Below, one piece after another: positions 15,837-25,183 of a stretch of 64,000 nucleotides of DNA (position 1 is its first letter; each line of letters starts with the position of its first letter). Position numbers and translations under genes: made by a program. The stretch covers positions 1 through 64,000 of the forward strand of contig JAFLSQ010000009.1 of the NCBI GenBank assembly GCA_022510865.1, in the 5' to 3' direction. The notes under the pieces are model-generated. The model made no database searches, had not been told where the DNA came from, and worked only from the letters and a program-made list of their open reading frames with translations. Source of the DNA: Treponema sp. (GTDB lineage: Bacteria > Spirochaetota > Spirochaetia > Treponematales > Treponemataceae).

Positions 15837-16136
15837 ATGAATGAATGGTTAAGGGAAAAATTAAGGGAAAAATTAGAAACTTGGCTACCTTTTTTTACTG
15901 TTCTGACGATAGTGATTGGTGGAATTAGCTTTGGCGTTTTAGGAGCGATTCTTTTTGAGTATGTCGGCTTTTTTATAGGGGTGATAATTGGTGTCATTTT
16001 TTCGTTTGTTGTTTGCGTTTTTTGGTACGGTTATGTTGCTACGGTTATCAGCATTGCAAATTCGACAGAGAAAAATATGGAGCTTCTTGCTGAAATAAAA
16101 CTGCATGTTTCGGATGCTAAGAGAGAAACTGAATGA
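15837..16136 (+). CDS. Small membrane protein with two predicted TM segments
   Basis: Hydrophobic stretches LPFFTVLTIVIGGISFGVLGAILF and VGFFIGVIIGVIFSFVVCVFWYGYV; SD AAGGAGG upstream. Confidence 0.7.
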   Translation: MNEWLREKLREKLETWLPFFTVLTIVIGGISFGVLGAILFEYVGFFIGVIIGVIFSFVVCVFWYGYVATVISIANSTEKNMELLAEIKLHVSDAKRETE

Positions 16137-16361
16137 TAAATAATTTTTGTAAAATCTGCCGAAAATCGTATTAACATAATTTTAGTGATTGTTGCGCAAT
16201 AGAAGGATATGTTTTTGAAAACTATAACCTTTAACGATACTTTTGTAGATTTGTTGCTTGACAGTCTGAATTAAAGAGCAATCATCGCGCCCCCAATCCG
16301 CGCAATTTGCCTAATCCCGCAATTTCTGTTATAATCACAGGGCAACTTCGCGGAGAATTTT

Positions 16362-17135
16362 GTGTTCGAGATAAAAAACGTTTCAAAATCATACGGAAAG
16401 AACGGCAGGGCGGTGGATTCTCTGAGCCTCACCGTGAACGACGGCGAGATTTTCGGATTTTTAGGGCCGAACGGCGCGGGAAAAACCACCACAATCCGGA
16501 TGCTCACAGGAATTCTTCCCGCGGACGAGGGCGACATTTTTCTGGACGGCATCTCAATCGCAAAGCGTCCGCTCGCGGCAAAGCGTCAGTTCGCGTTCGT
16601 GCCGGACAATCCCGAGACTTTCTCGCGCCTCAAAGCCATCGAATACCTGAATTTTATCTGCGATGTCTATAAAATCCCCAGAAAAGAGCGTGCCGAGCGC
16701 ATGGAAAATTACGCCGCGCATTTTGGGATGACCAGCGTGCTTGCGGACAGAATTTCATCGTTCAGCCACGGGATGAAGCAGAAACTTTTTCTGATTGCCA
16801 GCCTGATTACCGACCCTAAAAACTGGATTCTTGATGAGCCGATGGTAGGGCTTGACCCCGAGGCGGCATTCAAAATCAAAGCGCTGATGCGCGAGCGTGC
16901 CGCCGCGGGAAAATCGGTTTTTTTCTCAACGCACGTGATGGAAGTTGCGGAGAAGCTCTGCGACCGCATCGGCATAATCCGGGGCGGCCGCCTGATTTTC
17001 TGCGGAACTCTGGACGATTTGCGGCGCGAGCACGCGGGCGATTCCCCCGCCGATTCGCTGGAGAACATTTTTCTGCGCCTGATTGGAAGCGCAGCGTCTT
17101 CCGCCGCGGATTTTCCGGCCGCAAAGGAGCAGTGA
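16362..17135 (+). CDS. ABC transporter ATP-binding protein (GTG start)
   Basis: GPNGAGKTTTIRMLTG, FSHGMKQKLFL, LDEPMVGLDPEA. Confidence 0.9.
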   Translation: MFEIKNVSKSYGKNGRAVDSLSLTVNDGEIFGFLGPNGAGKTTTIRMLTGILPADEGDIFLDGISIAKRPLAAKRQFAFVPDNPETFSRLKAIEYLNFICDVYKIPRKERAERMENYAAHFGMTSVLADRISSFSHGMKQKLFLIASLITDPKNWILDEPMVGLDPEAAFKIKALMRERAAAGKSVFFSTHVMEVAEKLCDRIGIIRGGRLIFCGTLDDLRREHAGDSPADSLENIFLRLIGSAASSAADFPAAKEQ

Positions 17136-18868
17136 TGTTTTTCCGGCTGCTTAAAATCCATCTTAAAAATCTGTACGCACCGTCAGTTTTTTTTGAGGGA
17201 TTCAAAAAAGGCATAAAATCAGTCATCAAAAATATTGTCCTGCTGATTCTGATTCTGTACGGCATCGGGATGTTTTTTGCGGCGATGTTCCTGATGGCGC
17301 GCGGAGTTTATGCCGCTCTGGAATTTTCTGGCAGCCTGAAATTTATGCCGGCCGTGTCGCTCTGCGTCTGCGCGCTCTCGGTACTTTTTCTGGGCATCAC
17401 ATCGGTTGCGTCAACATATTACAGCGGCGGCGGGGACGACCAGTTTCTTGCAATGCCGCTCAGCGCAACAGATATTTTCCGCGCAAAATTCGCGGTGTCA
17501 TTCATCACAGACGGCGCGTTCGCAATCATCTTGTTCGCAATGTTCGCCGCAGTTTACGGCGCGGGCACGGGAATGCTCAAAAATCCCATTTTTTACCTTG
17601 GATTTCTGGCCGCGACTCTCTCGCTCACGCTCGTTATAATCACGCTGATATACGCGCTTCTGATTCTGATTCTGATGATTTTCCCGGCCCTGCGTAAAAA
17701 ATCATTTTTGACCATGGCCGCCACCGTGATTTTTGTCGCCTTCGTGATTGCCTACAGCCTCTTCTCGGGATTTTCGGCGCAGTCCGTGGCAACTGCGGAT
17801 TTTTCCAGCGATGGCGGCAACTTTTTCCCGCTAGCCCTGCGCCTCGCTTCTCTTGCCGAACGATTTCCCGCGCTGTTTTTTCTTTCCACCGCGCTTGACG
17901 GAAAAATCCTGCCGATTATCGCCCATCTGATTATCTGTGCGCTTGTGATTTTCCTGCTGATTCCTCTGCTTTCCGGTTTTTACGCGAGGACGCTCGCTGG
18001 CTTCTCTGATGTGAAGGCAAGAAAAATCGCACCGCAAAAACTGCTCAAAGAGGAAAACGTGCGGGAAAAATCCGCGTTCGGTGCGCTTCTTATCCGCGAT
18101 GTGCGCACCGTTTTGCGAGAGCCGGCGTTTTTTGCGAACGGCCCGCTTTTGGTTTTTCTGCTGCCTCTCATCGTGATTTTCTCGCTTTATATTTCGGTTT
18201 CGGTTGCGTCCGGCACTCCGATTTCGGAAATTTTGCTCGCGCTTAAAACTTTTTTTGCGCGGCTCATGGCAGACCCGGACAGGTTTCAGAAAATCAGTTA
18301 TTACATTAGCCTTGCGGCGGCCGCCTTTGTTTTTTTTGGCGGCTGCTCGTCGAACATTGCGTCAACGTCGTTCTCGCGGGAAGGCAAAGGTCTTGCGGGC
18401 CTGAAGGCAATGCCCGTCAGTTTTGAGACAATCCTCAAAGTGAAAGTTTTCCACTCGCTGATTTATGTGCTCATCGAGCTTGCAATTTTCCTGATTTTTG
18501 CGGTGGCCGTGAACTGCGCGGCTGGCATTTTTCTGCCCTGGACGATTTTCCTGCGGATTTCTGGCGCGGCAATCGTCCTTGCGTCCTGCGCCTCAATCCC
18601 AATGACTTTTTCTGCAATGCTGCTGGATGCGGCGAACCCCAAACTTAACTGGGAGATTCCCGCGGCGGCGTTCAAGCAGAACATCAACGCAGTAATTTCC
18701 ATGCTTTTTTCTTTCATCATCCTCGGGATTTTTGCGGGGCTTGGCGTTCTGCTTCCCGCAAGGCAGTCAAGCGTGATTATCATCGCTTTTGTGATGATTG
18801 TCATCGGTGCGCCGCTCGGCTCATTTTATTTTGGGTACGGGGCGCGAAAACTCGGGGAAGTATGCTGA
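17132..18868 (+). CDS. ABC exporter-type permease
   Basis: About 12 hydrophobic segments; overlaps ATPase gene. Confidence 0.8.
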   Translation: MMFFRLLKIHLKNLYAPSVFFEGFKKGIKSVIKNIVLLILILYGIGMFFAAMFLMARGVYAALEFSGSLKFMPAVSLCVCALSVLFLGITSVASTYYSGGGDDQFLAMPLSATDIFRAKFAVSFITDGAFAIILFAMFAAVYGAGTGMLKNPIFYLGFLAATLSLTLVIITLIYALLILILMIFPALRKKSFLTMAATVIFVAFVIAYSLFSGFSAQSVATADFSSDGGNFFPLALRLASLAERFPALFFLSTALDGKILPIIAHLIICALVIFLLIPLLSGFYARTLAGFSDVKARKIAPQKLLKEENVREKSAFGALLIRDVRTVLREPAFFANGPLLVFLLPLIVIFSLYISVSVASGTPISEILLALKTFFARLMADPDRFQKISYYISLAAAAFVFFGGCSSNIASTSFSREGKGLAGLKAMPVSFETILKVKVFHSLIYVLIELAIFLIFAVAVNCAAGIFLPWTIFLRISGAAIVLASCASIPMTFSAMLLDAANPKLNWEIPAAAFKQNINAVISMLFSFIILGIFAGLGVLLPARQSSVIIIAFVMIVIGAPLGSFYFGYGARKLGEVC

Positions 18869-21800
18869 GCCTTGAATTGCGGGCAAGAAAATCCGCCCTA
18901 ATTTTGATTTTTCTGGCCGCCTTTTTTCCCGGCAGGATTTTTGCGGCAGGCGGGCTTCTTTCCGGCGAAAAAGACCTGCGGATGGCCCAGACCCGCTGGT
19001 TTGACATAATTTACCCAGCCCGCTGCGAGAAATCCGCGTCAATATTGTATCAGGCCGCAGATTTGATTTTTGAGGAAGTTGCCGCGCAGTTCGGCAGAGA
19101 GCCTTTCATGCGGCTTCCGGTTGTAATCACGCCCGCAACCGACCAGCTGAACGCTTTTTTCTCGGCAGTGCCGTACAATCGCATTGTGATTTTTGACACT
19201 TCCGAGTCCGCAATCGGGGATTTGTCCGGCTCTTTCTCACAGGCTTTTCTCTCCATCTTCCGCCACGAGCTGACCCACGCGGTCACATACAATCTCAAAA
19301 ACGGATTTTGGAGCGGCCTCGCATCTGTTTTTGGTGACGCGGCAGATTTGGGCTATCTTTTCCTTTCATCCGGCATGGCGGAGGGCGCGAGCGTCGCCGT
19401 TGAGAGTTTGTCCGGCGAGGGCAGGCTGAACAACGAATTCTGGCGGCACACGGTGAAGCAGGCCAAAATTGAGGACGATTTTCCCTCTTATTTTGATGTT
19501 CAGGGCGCGTCAGACACTTATCCGTCAGGCTCTTTCTACGATTTTAACGCGGCGTTCGTGCAGTGGCTTCTGCAAAATTTTGGTGCAGAAAAATACGCGG
19601 AATTCTGGTACACGCTCATAAACGTGCGCCGCCTTGGTGTCTCCAGCGCGTTCAAAAAAACTTACGGCATAAAAATCAAAGAGGCGTGGCAGAATTTTTA
19701 TGATGATTATGCAGCGCCCGGAATTCCTGCGAACCCCGTTCAGTCCGGGCAATCCGCTGATTTTTTTGACCCTGACCGCGCGGATTATTCCGCCAAAAAC
19801 CGGTATGGCGCGCGTTACTCAAGCCTTTCTGTCTGCGATGCCGGCCTTGCCTGGATTGAGAATTCTTGCGGCGCGGTGTATTTTCTTCCTGCGGAAAATT
19901 ACGGCAATCCCGAAAAAGCAAGAAAAGTCTTCGCAATGCAGAATTTGAAGAGTGTGCAGGGCATCTCGCTTTCTTCCGACGGCGAATTCATGGCGGTCTC
20001 ATATCTCACCGCAAAAAAAGCGAACATCACAAGCGGAGTTAAAATCCTGAATCTGCGGACGGGCCGCGTTTTTGACGTGAAAATCCCCGGAATAAAAGAT
20101 GCCGCAATCATTTCTGATGGAGAGGACCGCTATCTTGTGGCGCAGCGTTTTGTTCCGCCGTACAATCACATAGAAATCCACAAACTGATTTTTGACGCTG
20201 GCGGAAAAATCACGGAAGTCCGTCAGACTGCGGATATCCGCGAGGATTTATACGACTTTTCCGGGAGTTTCACGCCCGCCGGGGACGGCCGCTTCGCTTT
20301 CATCCAGAAAAAAGGTCTGAATTTTTCTGTCTGCGTTTTTTCTGCGGATTTTAGCGGCGGATTCGCGGAGACTGCGCGTTTTGCCCTGCCAGACGGATTT
20401 TCTGCCCGGAATCTTTCCTGCGATTCTGCGGGCAATTTTTATTTCAGCTGGGCTTGCGCCGGAACAATGCCGCGTCTTGGCGTTCTGCGCTCGGACGGCA
20501 CTTTTGATTTTTCCAGCGAGGATATTTCCGGCGGAGTTTTCTGCCCGGTTCGTGCGCAAAATGAGATTGTGTACATCGGGAAGTTTTACCGCGAGAACAG
20601 GCTTCTGCGGCTTGGCACGAATTTTCCGCAGAGAAATTCTGCGGCGCAGGACGATTTCTCTGCGGATTCGGTGCAAAAATCAGATGGAAACTGGGCGATG
20701 GCAGAGACATCAGTTTTGGAAATTCCGCTGAACCCGGATTTGCCGCTTGAATCATCAAAATATAATCCGTTTCTGCACATGCGGCGCGGGATTTTTTTGC
20801 CGTTCTCGCTTTACACATCCGAATCTTTTGGCGTGAACACCGGAGTTTCTGGCGCGGACTTTCTGCTTCCGTTCGGCGCAACTTACGTGACCAGCGTTCC
20901 GTGGACTTCCGGCGGCGAGGGCACGTATCAGATTTCTGCTGGCTGGGGGCCGCTCACAAATTCTTTCGGATTGAGCCTGAGCGCGCAGGAAGGCAGCGCG
21001 ACCGACATCATCTCTGCGCTTGCAAGTTTAAAAACCGAATTCGATTTTCACGGCTGGAAACAGAGCATCGCGGATTTTTCTCTGGCGTCCTACATTCCGC
21101 TTGGCCAGGTCTCGTACATTGCTCTTGCGAACAGCGCGGGCGGAAAAATCGGGCGGCAGAACAGGGCTTCTGCGGACAGCCGGCGCACAATAATTGGAAC
21201 GTTCGCGTCTGATAATCCCACCGTTTACTACAGGATTTCCGAGGCGTTATCGGCGCGATATTCCAACGTCCGTTCGGCGGGGCCGGGCCGTTTTGAGCGC
21301 GCGGGATTTTCTGTGGGCGCAGGATTTTCCTATTTGCACGATGCTTCGGCAGAGAAAAATCCCGAGGTTTTCGCGGATTATTTTGCCGTCACCGCCGCGT
21401 TCACGTCATATTTTCCGCACATTCTTCCGTTTGAGTCCGAGTACGGCTTCACAAGCAACCTGCCTCTCCGAGTGAGCGTGAGCCTGTTCCCGACCGCCTC
21501 TGATTACGGATACGCCAGCGCATCGCAGGAGTCTTTTGGGATTGCGGTTCTGGACGCAAAGGCGGAGGCAGTTTTGTTCGGGATGAACGTTGGAAAATCG
21601 CTTCCGTTTTTGCCCGCGGTTTTCATCCATGATTTTTACGTTGCCGCAGGATATTACGGGACGTTCTCGGCATATAAATCGTCAAAGTTCGGATTTCAGC
21701 CCCTTTATCTTGCTGATTATTTTGGCGCGATTGCAGACGGCCGCTCGTTGTATCAGGACGCGCTTTACATAAAATTCGCGCTGGAAATGAATCCGAACAT

Positions 21801-21924
21801 CGGGATTTTTGCGGACTCCAGTTACAAGATGAGCGCATCCGCCGGAATGAAATATTCACTGCACCAGCTGGAAAAATCTGCGGGAGGCTTTGCATTCATC
21901 TTTGAATTCGGCGCGACTTTCTAG
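18862..21924 (+). CDS. Large exported protein: HExxH (peptidase MA-like) domain, repeat/propeller-like middle and barrel-like C-terminus
   Basis: Signal peptide; FRHELTHAVTYNLKNGFWSGLA; beta-rich alternating C-terminus ending FIFEFGATF. Confidence 0.7.
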   Translation: MLSLELRARKSALILIFLAAFFPGRIFAAGGLLSGEKDLRMAQTRWFDIIYPARCEKSASILYQAADLIFEEVAAQFGREPFMRLPVVITPATDQLNAFFSAVPYNRIVIFDTSESAIGDLSGSFSQAFLSIFRHELTHAVTYNLKNGFWSGLASVFGDAADLGYLFLSSGMAEGASVAVESLSGEGRLNNEFWRHTVKQAKIEDDFPSYFDVQGASDTYPSGSFYDFNAAFVQWLLQNFGAEKYAEFWYTLINVRRLGVSSAFKKTYGIKIKEAWQNFYDDYAAPGIPANPVQSGQSADFFDPDRADYSAKNRYGARYSSLSVCDAGLAWIENSCGAVYFLPAENYGNPEKARKVFAMQNLKSVQGISLSSDGEFMAVSYLTAKKANITSGVKILNLRTGRVFDVKIPGIKDAAIISDGEDRYLVAQRFVPPYNHIEIHKLIFDAGGKITEVRQTADIREDLYDFSGSFTPAGDGRFAFIQKKGLNFSVCVFSADFSGGFAETARFALPDGFSARNLSCDSAGNFYFSWACAGTMPRLGVLRSDGTFDFSSEDISGGVFCPVRAQNEIVYIGKFYRENRLLRLGTNFPQRNSAAQDDFSADSVQKSDGNWAMAETSVLEIPLNPDLPLESSKYNPFLHMRRGIFLPFSLYTSESFGVNTGVSGADFLLPFGATYVTSVPWTSGGEGTYQISAGWGPLTNSFGLSLSAQEGSATDIISALASLKTEFDFHGWKQSIADFSLASYIPLGQVSYIALANSAGGKIGRQNRASADSRRTIIGTFASDNPTVYYRISEALSARYSNVRSAGPGRFERAGFSVGAGFSYLHDASAEKNPEVFADYFAVTAAFTSYFPHILPFESEYGFTSNLPLRVSVSLFPTASDYGYASASQESFGIAVLDAKAEAVLFGMNVGKSLPFLPAVFIHDFYVAAGYYGTFSAYKSSKFGFQPLYLADYFGAIADGRSLYQDALYIKFALEMNPNIGIFADSSYKMSASAGMKYSLHQLEKSAGGFAFIFEFGATF

Positions 21925-22664
21925 CGCACCTGAATCTGCGAGAGCACCTGCCCGATTGGCTCATGGATTGCGAGCGTTGCCATCGAATCCTGGGGTGTCG
22001 CGCTTTTGTTCAGCAGGACAAGATTTTTGCCGTGAAAATAGTTCACAAGTCCCGCCGCAGGGTAGACAGTCAGCGATGTGCCGCCGATAATCAGTGTGTC
22101 CGCCGCGCTGATTGCCCGGACTGCGCCTTCAGTCACGCCGTTGTCCAGAGGCTCCTCGTAAAGCACCACATCCGGTTTGATTAGTCCGCCGCATTTTGGG
22201 CAGTGCGGAAGTTTGTCCGGCGCGTTCTCGCTCTCCTCAATTATTTTCTCATCAAAAAATGCGTGGCAGTCAAGGCAGTAGTTTCGCAGCGTGCTGCCGT
22301 GCAGCTCAAAAACTTTTTTGCTTCCCGCTTTCTGGTGCAGGCCGTCAATGTTCTGCGTCACGACCGCAGAGATTTTTCCTGATTTCTCAAGCTCGGCGAG
22401 TTTATAGTGCGCCGCGTTCGGCTCAATGCCTTTTGGCAGAAGTTTTGCGCGGTAAAATCTGTAGAATTCAACAGGATTCGCGTAGAAAAAACTTCTGCTG
22501 ATGATTTCCTCCGGCGGATATTTCCAAGTCTGATTATAAAGCCCGTCAACGCTCCTGAAATCAGGAATTCCGGACTCCGTGGATACGCCCGCGCCGCCAA
22601 AAAACACGATGTTCCGGCTGTCGTCAATCATCTGCTGTAAAACTGCGATAGACTGATTTTCCAT
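21921..22664 (-). CDS. Sir2-family NAD-dependent protein deacylase
   Basis: VFFGGAGVSTESGIPDFRS, TQNIDGLHQKAGS, ELHGS, two CxxC pairs, GGTSLTVYPAAGL. Confidence 0.93.
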   Translation of the reverse strand: MENQSIAVLQQMIDDSRNIVFFGGAGVSTESGIPDFRSVDGLYNQTWKYPPEEIISRSFFYANPVEFYRFYRAKLLPKGIEPNAAHYKLAELEKSGKISAVVTQNIDGLHQKAGSKKVFELHGSTLRNYCLDCHAFFDEKIIEESENAPDKLPHCPKCGGLIKPDVVLYEEPLDNGVTEGAVRAISAADTLIIGGTSLTVYPAAGLVNYFHGKNLVLLNKSATPQDSMATLAIHEPIGQVLSQIQVR

Positions 22665-22840
22665 AACTGCTCCTGCCCGTAAATTTTCGGATTACCTGAC
22701 AATAAAATAGCCCAATTCCGCCAATAAGTAAATGCCGTTTTCCGGGCAGGCCTTGAAATCAGTTTTGAGGCGCATGAGCGCGGGATTTTCGCCCGGTCAT
22801 CGCATTCAACATATTCTGGAATTCTGCCGATAATCAGAGC

Positions 22841-25183
22841 ATGAAAAAATCAATTTTCGTGCTCTCATTTTTTCTGATGGCTCTCTCCGTTTTTGCGCAG
22901 GAGGTTAAGCCGCTTTATCAGCTTCCGGCAAAGTCCGTTCCCGTTTCTTACAGCGCTGATTCAGAGACGGATGTTTTTCTTGTCGGCTCGGACGCCGGGC
23001 TTTTCAGAGTGACCAACCGCAACGCCTCAATTCCGGTTTGGACGGACGGCCGCGTGGATCAGCTTGTGCAGGTGCGCGTTCCTTCAACAAATCCGGCGGG
23101 CGTTCTCAAAACAGGATGGTTTATGCGCACCTCAAAAGGCATTTTTTTTACGGACGACCTCAAGAAGTTCGAGGAGCGTGATAACGGACTTCCGTTTCTG
23201 ACAATCAAAAAATACGAGAACGGCGCATCAAGGCTTGAGAAGCAGATTCAGGAGCTGAAGGACATCTGCGTCAATCCCATGAACAATCTTGAGATGGTGA
23301 CTGCCACAAAAGACAACGTTTTCTATACTGTTGACGGCGGACTTTCTTGGACGAACGTTGGCTCAACAAGCCGCAACACTCCGGGCATGAAAGCTTGCGC
23401 CGTCGCCACAATCAACGGGGAGTCGGTCATTTTCATGGCGCACCCGATTTTCGGATTATCCTACAAATTCCCGAACCGCGCTAAACCGGAATGGAACGAT
23501 GTTGAGGCCGGTTTTGAGAAGATGCCGTCGCTCACATCCCCTGATGAAATCTCTGATATTCTGCCGGTAGTCCGCACCAGCGCGGACGGCTCGTTTTTCA
23601 CAGAAATTTACATCTCGCAGACGTATATGCCGCGGATTTACAGGTTCAACTGGCAGACAAAAAAAGGCGAGCTAATCTACAAAGGAACCGAACCAGCCGA
23701 TGTAATAGACGGACTTACGACCATAGACAACGTGCTTGTCTACACAAAACTGGAAGGCTTCGGCTCGCTGGACATGGACTCGCTCAAAAGTCCCGGCTCG
23801 CCGATTCAGGAGCGCAGCTGGCACGAGGCGTTCGCGTCAGTTCCCGGAATGACGAACACCGCCTGGATTCCGCAGTCCAGAAGCGGCTTCGCGCGTGGAA
23901 TCCTTCTGAATGAGCTTTGGATGCTCTATCCGGGCACGGTGAACACACCCTACGCGGAAAAGGCGGACGGTCGCAAGAGCATTTATGCCTCCGCGTACCA
24001 GTGCAGTTTTCCCGAGGGAGTCGCAAAATTCAAAAAAGTGATTAAAGACCGCAATCTGAACAGCATTGTTGTTGACATGAAAGACGATTACGGACTCCTG
24101 CGTTACGACAGCCACGACCCTGAGATTCTGAAAAAGGCTACGACATCCACTTATGCAATCAAAAATCTGGATGAATTCATCAACGGCTTTAAAAAAGAAA
24201 ACATCTACCTCATCGCGCGAATCGTGACTTTCAAGGATCGCTCGCTTTCCCGCTACGAGGACGGAAAATACGCCATCTGGGACGCGCGGAACAACAGGCC
24301 GTGGGTCGGAATCAAAGGCACAGAGGATGGCAAGACCGTGTACTACGACGAGAACTGGGTCGATCCGTATTCTGAGGAAGTCTGGGAATACAACGTCGCG
24401 ATTGCAAAAGAGCTGATTGAGCGCGGCTTTGACGAGATTCAGTTTGATTACATCCGTTTTCCTACGGACGGCACGAACCTTTACAACGCCACGTACCGCT
24501 GGCAGGACAAAGGCATGGACAAAGAGTCCGCGCTAATATCATTCCTCTCTTATGCGCGGCAGAACATTGACGCACCGATTGGAATTGACATTTACGGCGC
24601 GAACGGATGGTACAGGAGCGGAACGCGCACCGGGCAGGACGCGGAGATGCTTGCCGAGTACGTGGATGTAATCGGCCCGATGTTCTATCCAAGCCATTTT
24701 GAGCAGAGTTTTCTGAACTACGCGCCCGCCGCAGACAGAACGTACCGCATCTATTATTACGGCTCGTTCAGGAACACCGTTCTTTGCCGCAACCGTGCGA
24801 TTGTCCGGCCATGGGTTCAGTCGTTTTATCTGAACGTCAGTTACGACAGGCTTTATTATGATTCGGATTACATCCGCAAGCAGTTTTTTGGTGTGCGTGA
24901 TTCCATAGACCGCGGATATATGTGCTGGAACAACGTCGGCAATTATGATGTGACCCCCCCTGATGTCCTGCCAACTGATGTTTTCATCGGCAGTGCATCC
25001 GAGGCAAGCCCCGAATTCCGCAAGCCCGCCATTGGAGACGCGATGCGCCCGCTCAGGACTTCCCGCGATTCTGACCTTTCAATTCTGGACACAATTCTCG
25101 CACCCACAATCGAGCCGGAAAATCCCGAGGTTCAGGTAAAAAAATCGCTCAGATTCACGCCGTTTTTGAAGGTCAGCCCGTGA
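22841..25183 (+). CDS. Putative glycoside hydrolase (DUF4015-type) with N-terminal propeller-like region
   Basis: Signal peptide; NSIVVDMKDDYGLLRYDS, FDEIQFDYIRFPTDG, IGIDIYGANGW, DVIGPMFYPSHF. Confidence 0.8.
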   Translation: MKKSIFVLSFFLMALSVFAQEVKPLYQLPAKSVPVSYSADSETDVFLVGSDAGLFRVTNRNASIPVWTDGRVDQLVQVRVPSTNPAGVLKTGWFMRTSKGIFFTDDLKKFEERDNGLPFLTIKKYENGASRLEKQIQELKDICVNPMNNLEMVTATKDNVFYTVDGGLSWTNVGSTSRNTPGMKACAVATINGESVIFMAHPIFGLSYKFPNRAKPEWNDVEAGFEKMPSLTSPDEISDILPVVRTSADGSFFTEIYISQTYMPRIYRFNWQTKKGELIYKGTEPADVIDGLTTIDNVLVYTKLEGFGSLDMDSLKSPGSPIQERSWHEAFASVPGMTNTAWIPQSRSGFARGILLNELWMLYPGTVNTPYAEKADGRKSIYASAYQCSFPEGVAKFKKVIKDRNLNSIVVDMKDDYGLLRYDSHDPEILKKATTSTYAIKNLDEFINGFKKENIYLIARIVTFKDRSLSRYEDGKYAIWDARNNRPWVGIKGTEDGKTVYYDENWVDPYSEEVWEYNVAIAKELIERGFDEIQFDYIRFPTDGTNLYNATYRWQDKGMDKESALISFLSYARQNIDAPIGIDIYGANGWYRSGTRTGQDAEMLAEYVDVIGPMFYPSHFEQSFLNYAPAADRTYRIYYYGSFRNTVLCRNRAIVRPWVQSFYLNVSYDRLYYDSDYIRKQFFGVRDSIDRGYMCWNNVGNYDVTPPDVLPTDVFIGSASEASPEFRKPAIGDAMRPLRTSRDSDLSILDTILAPTIEPENPEVQVKKSLRFTPFLKVSP

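Noticed and set aside
20223-20881. Several overlapping minus-strand ORFs within the 1020-aa exported protein gene
   Set aside because: Arise from codon bias on the opposite strand; no recognisable domain.
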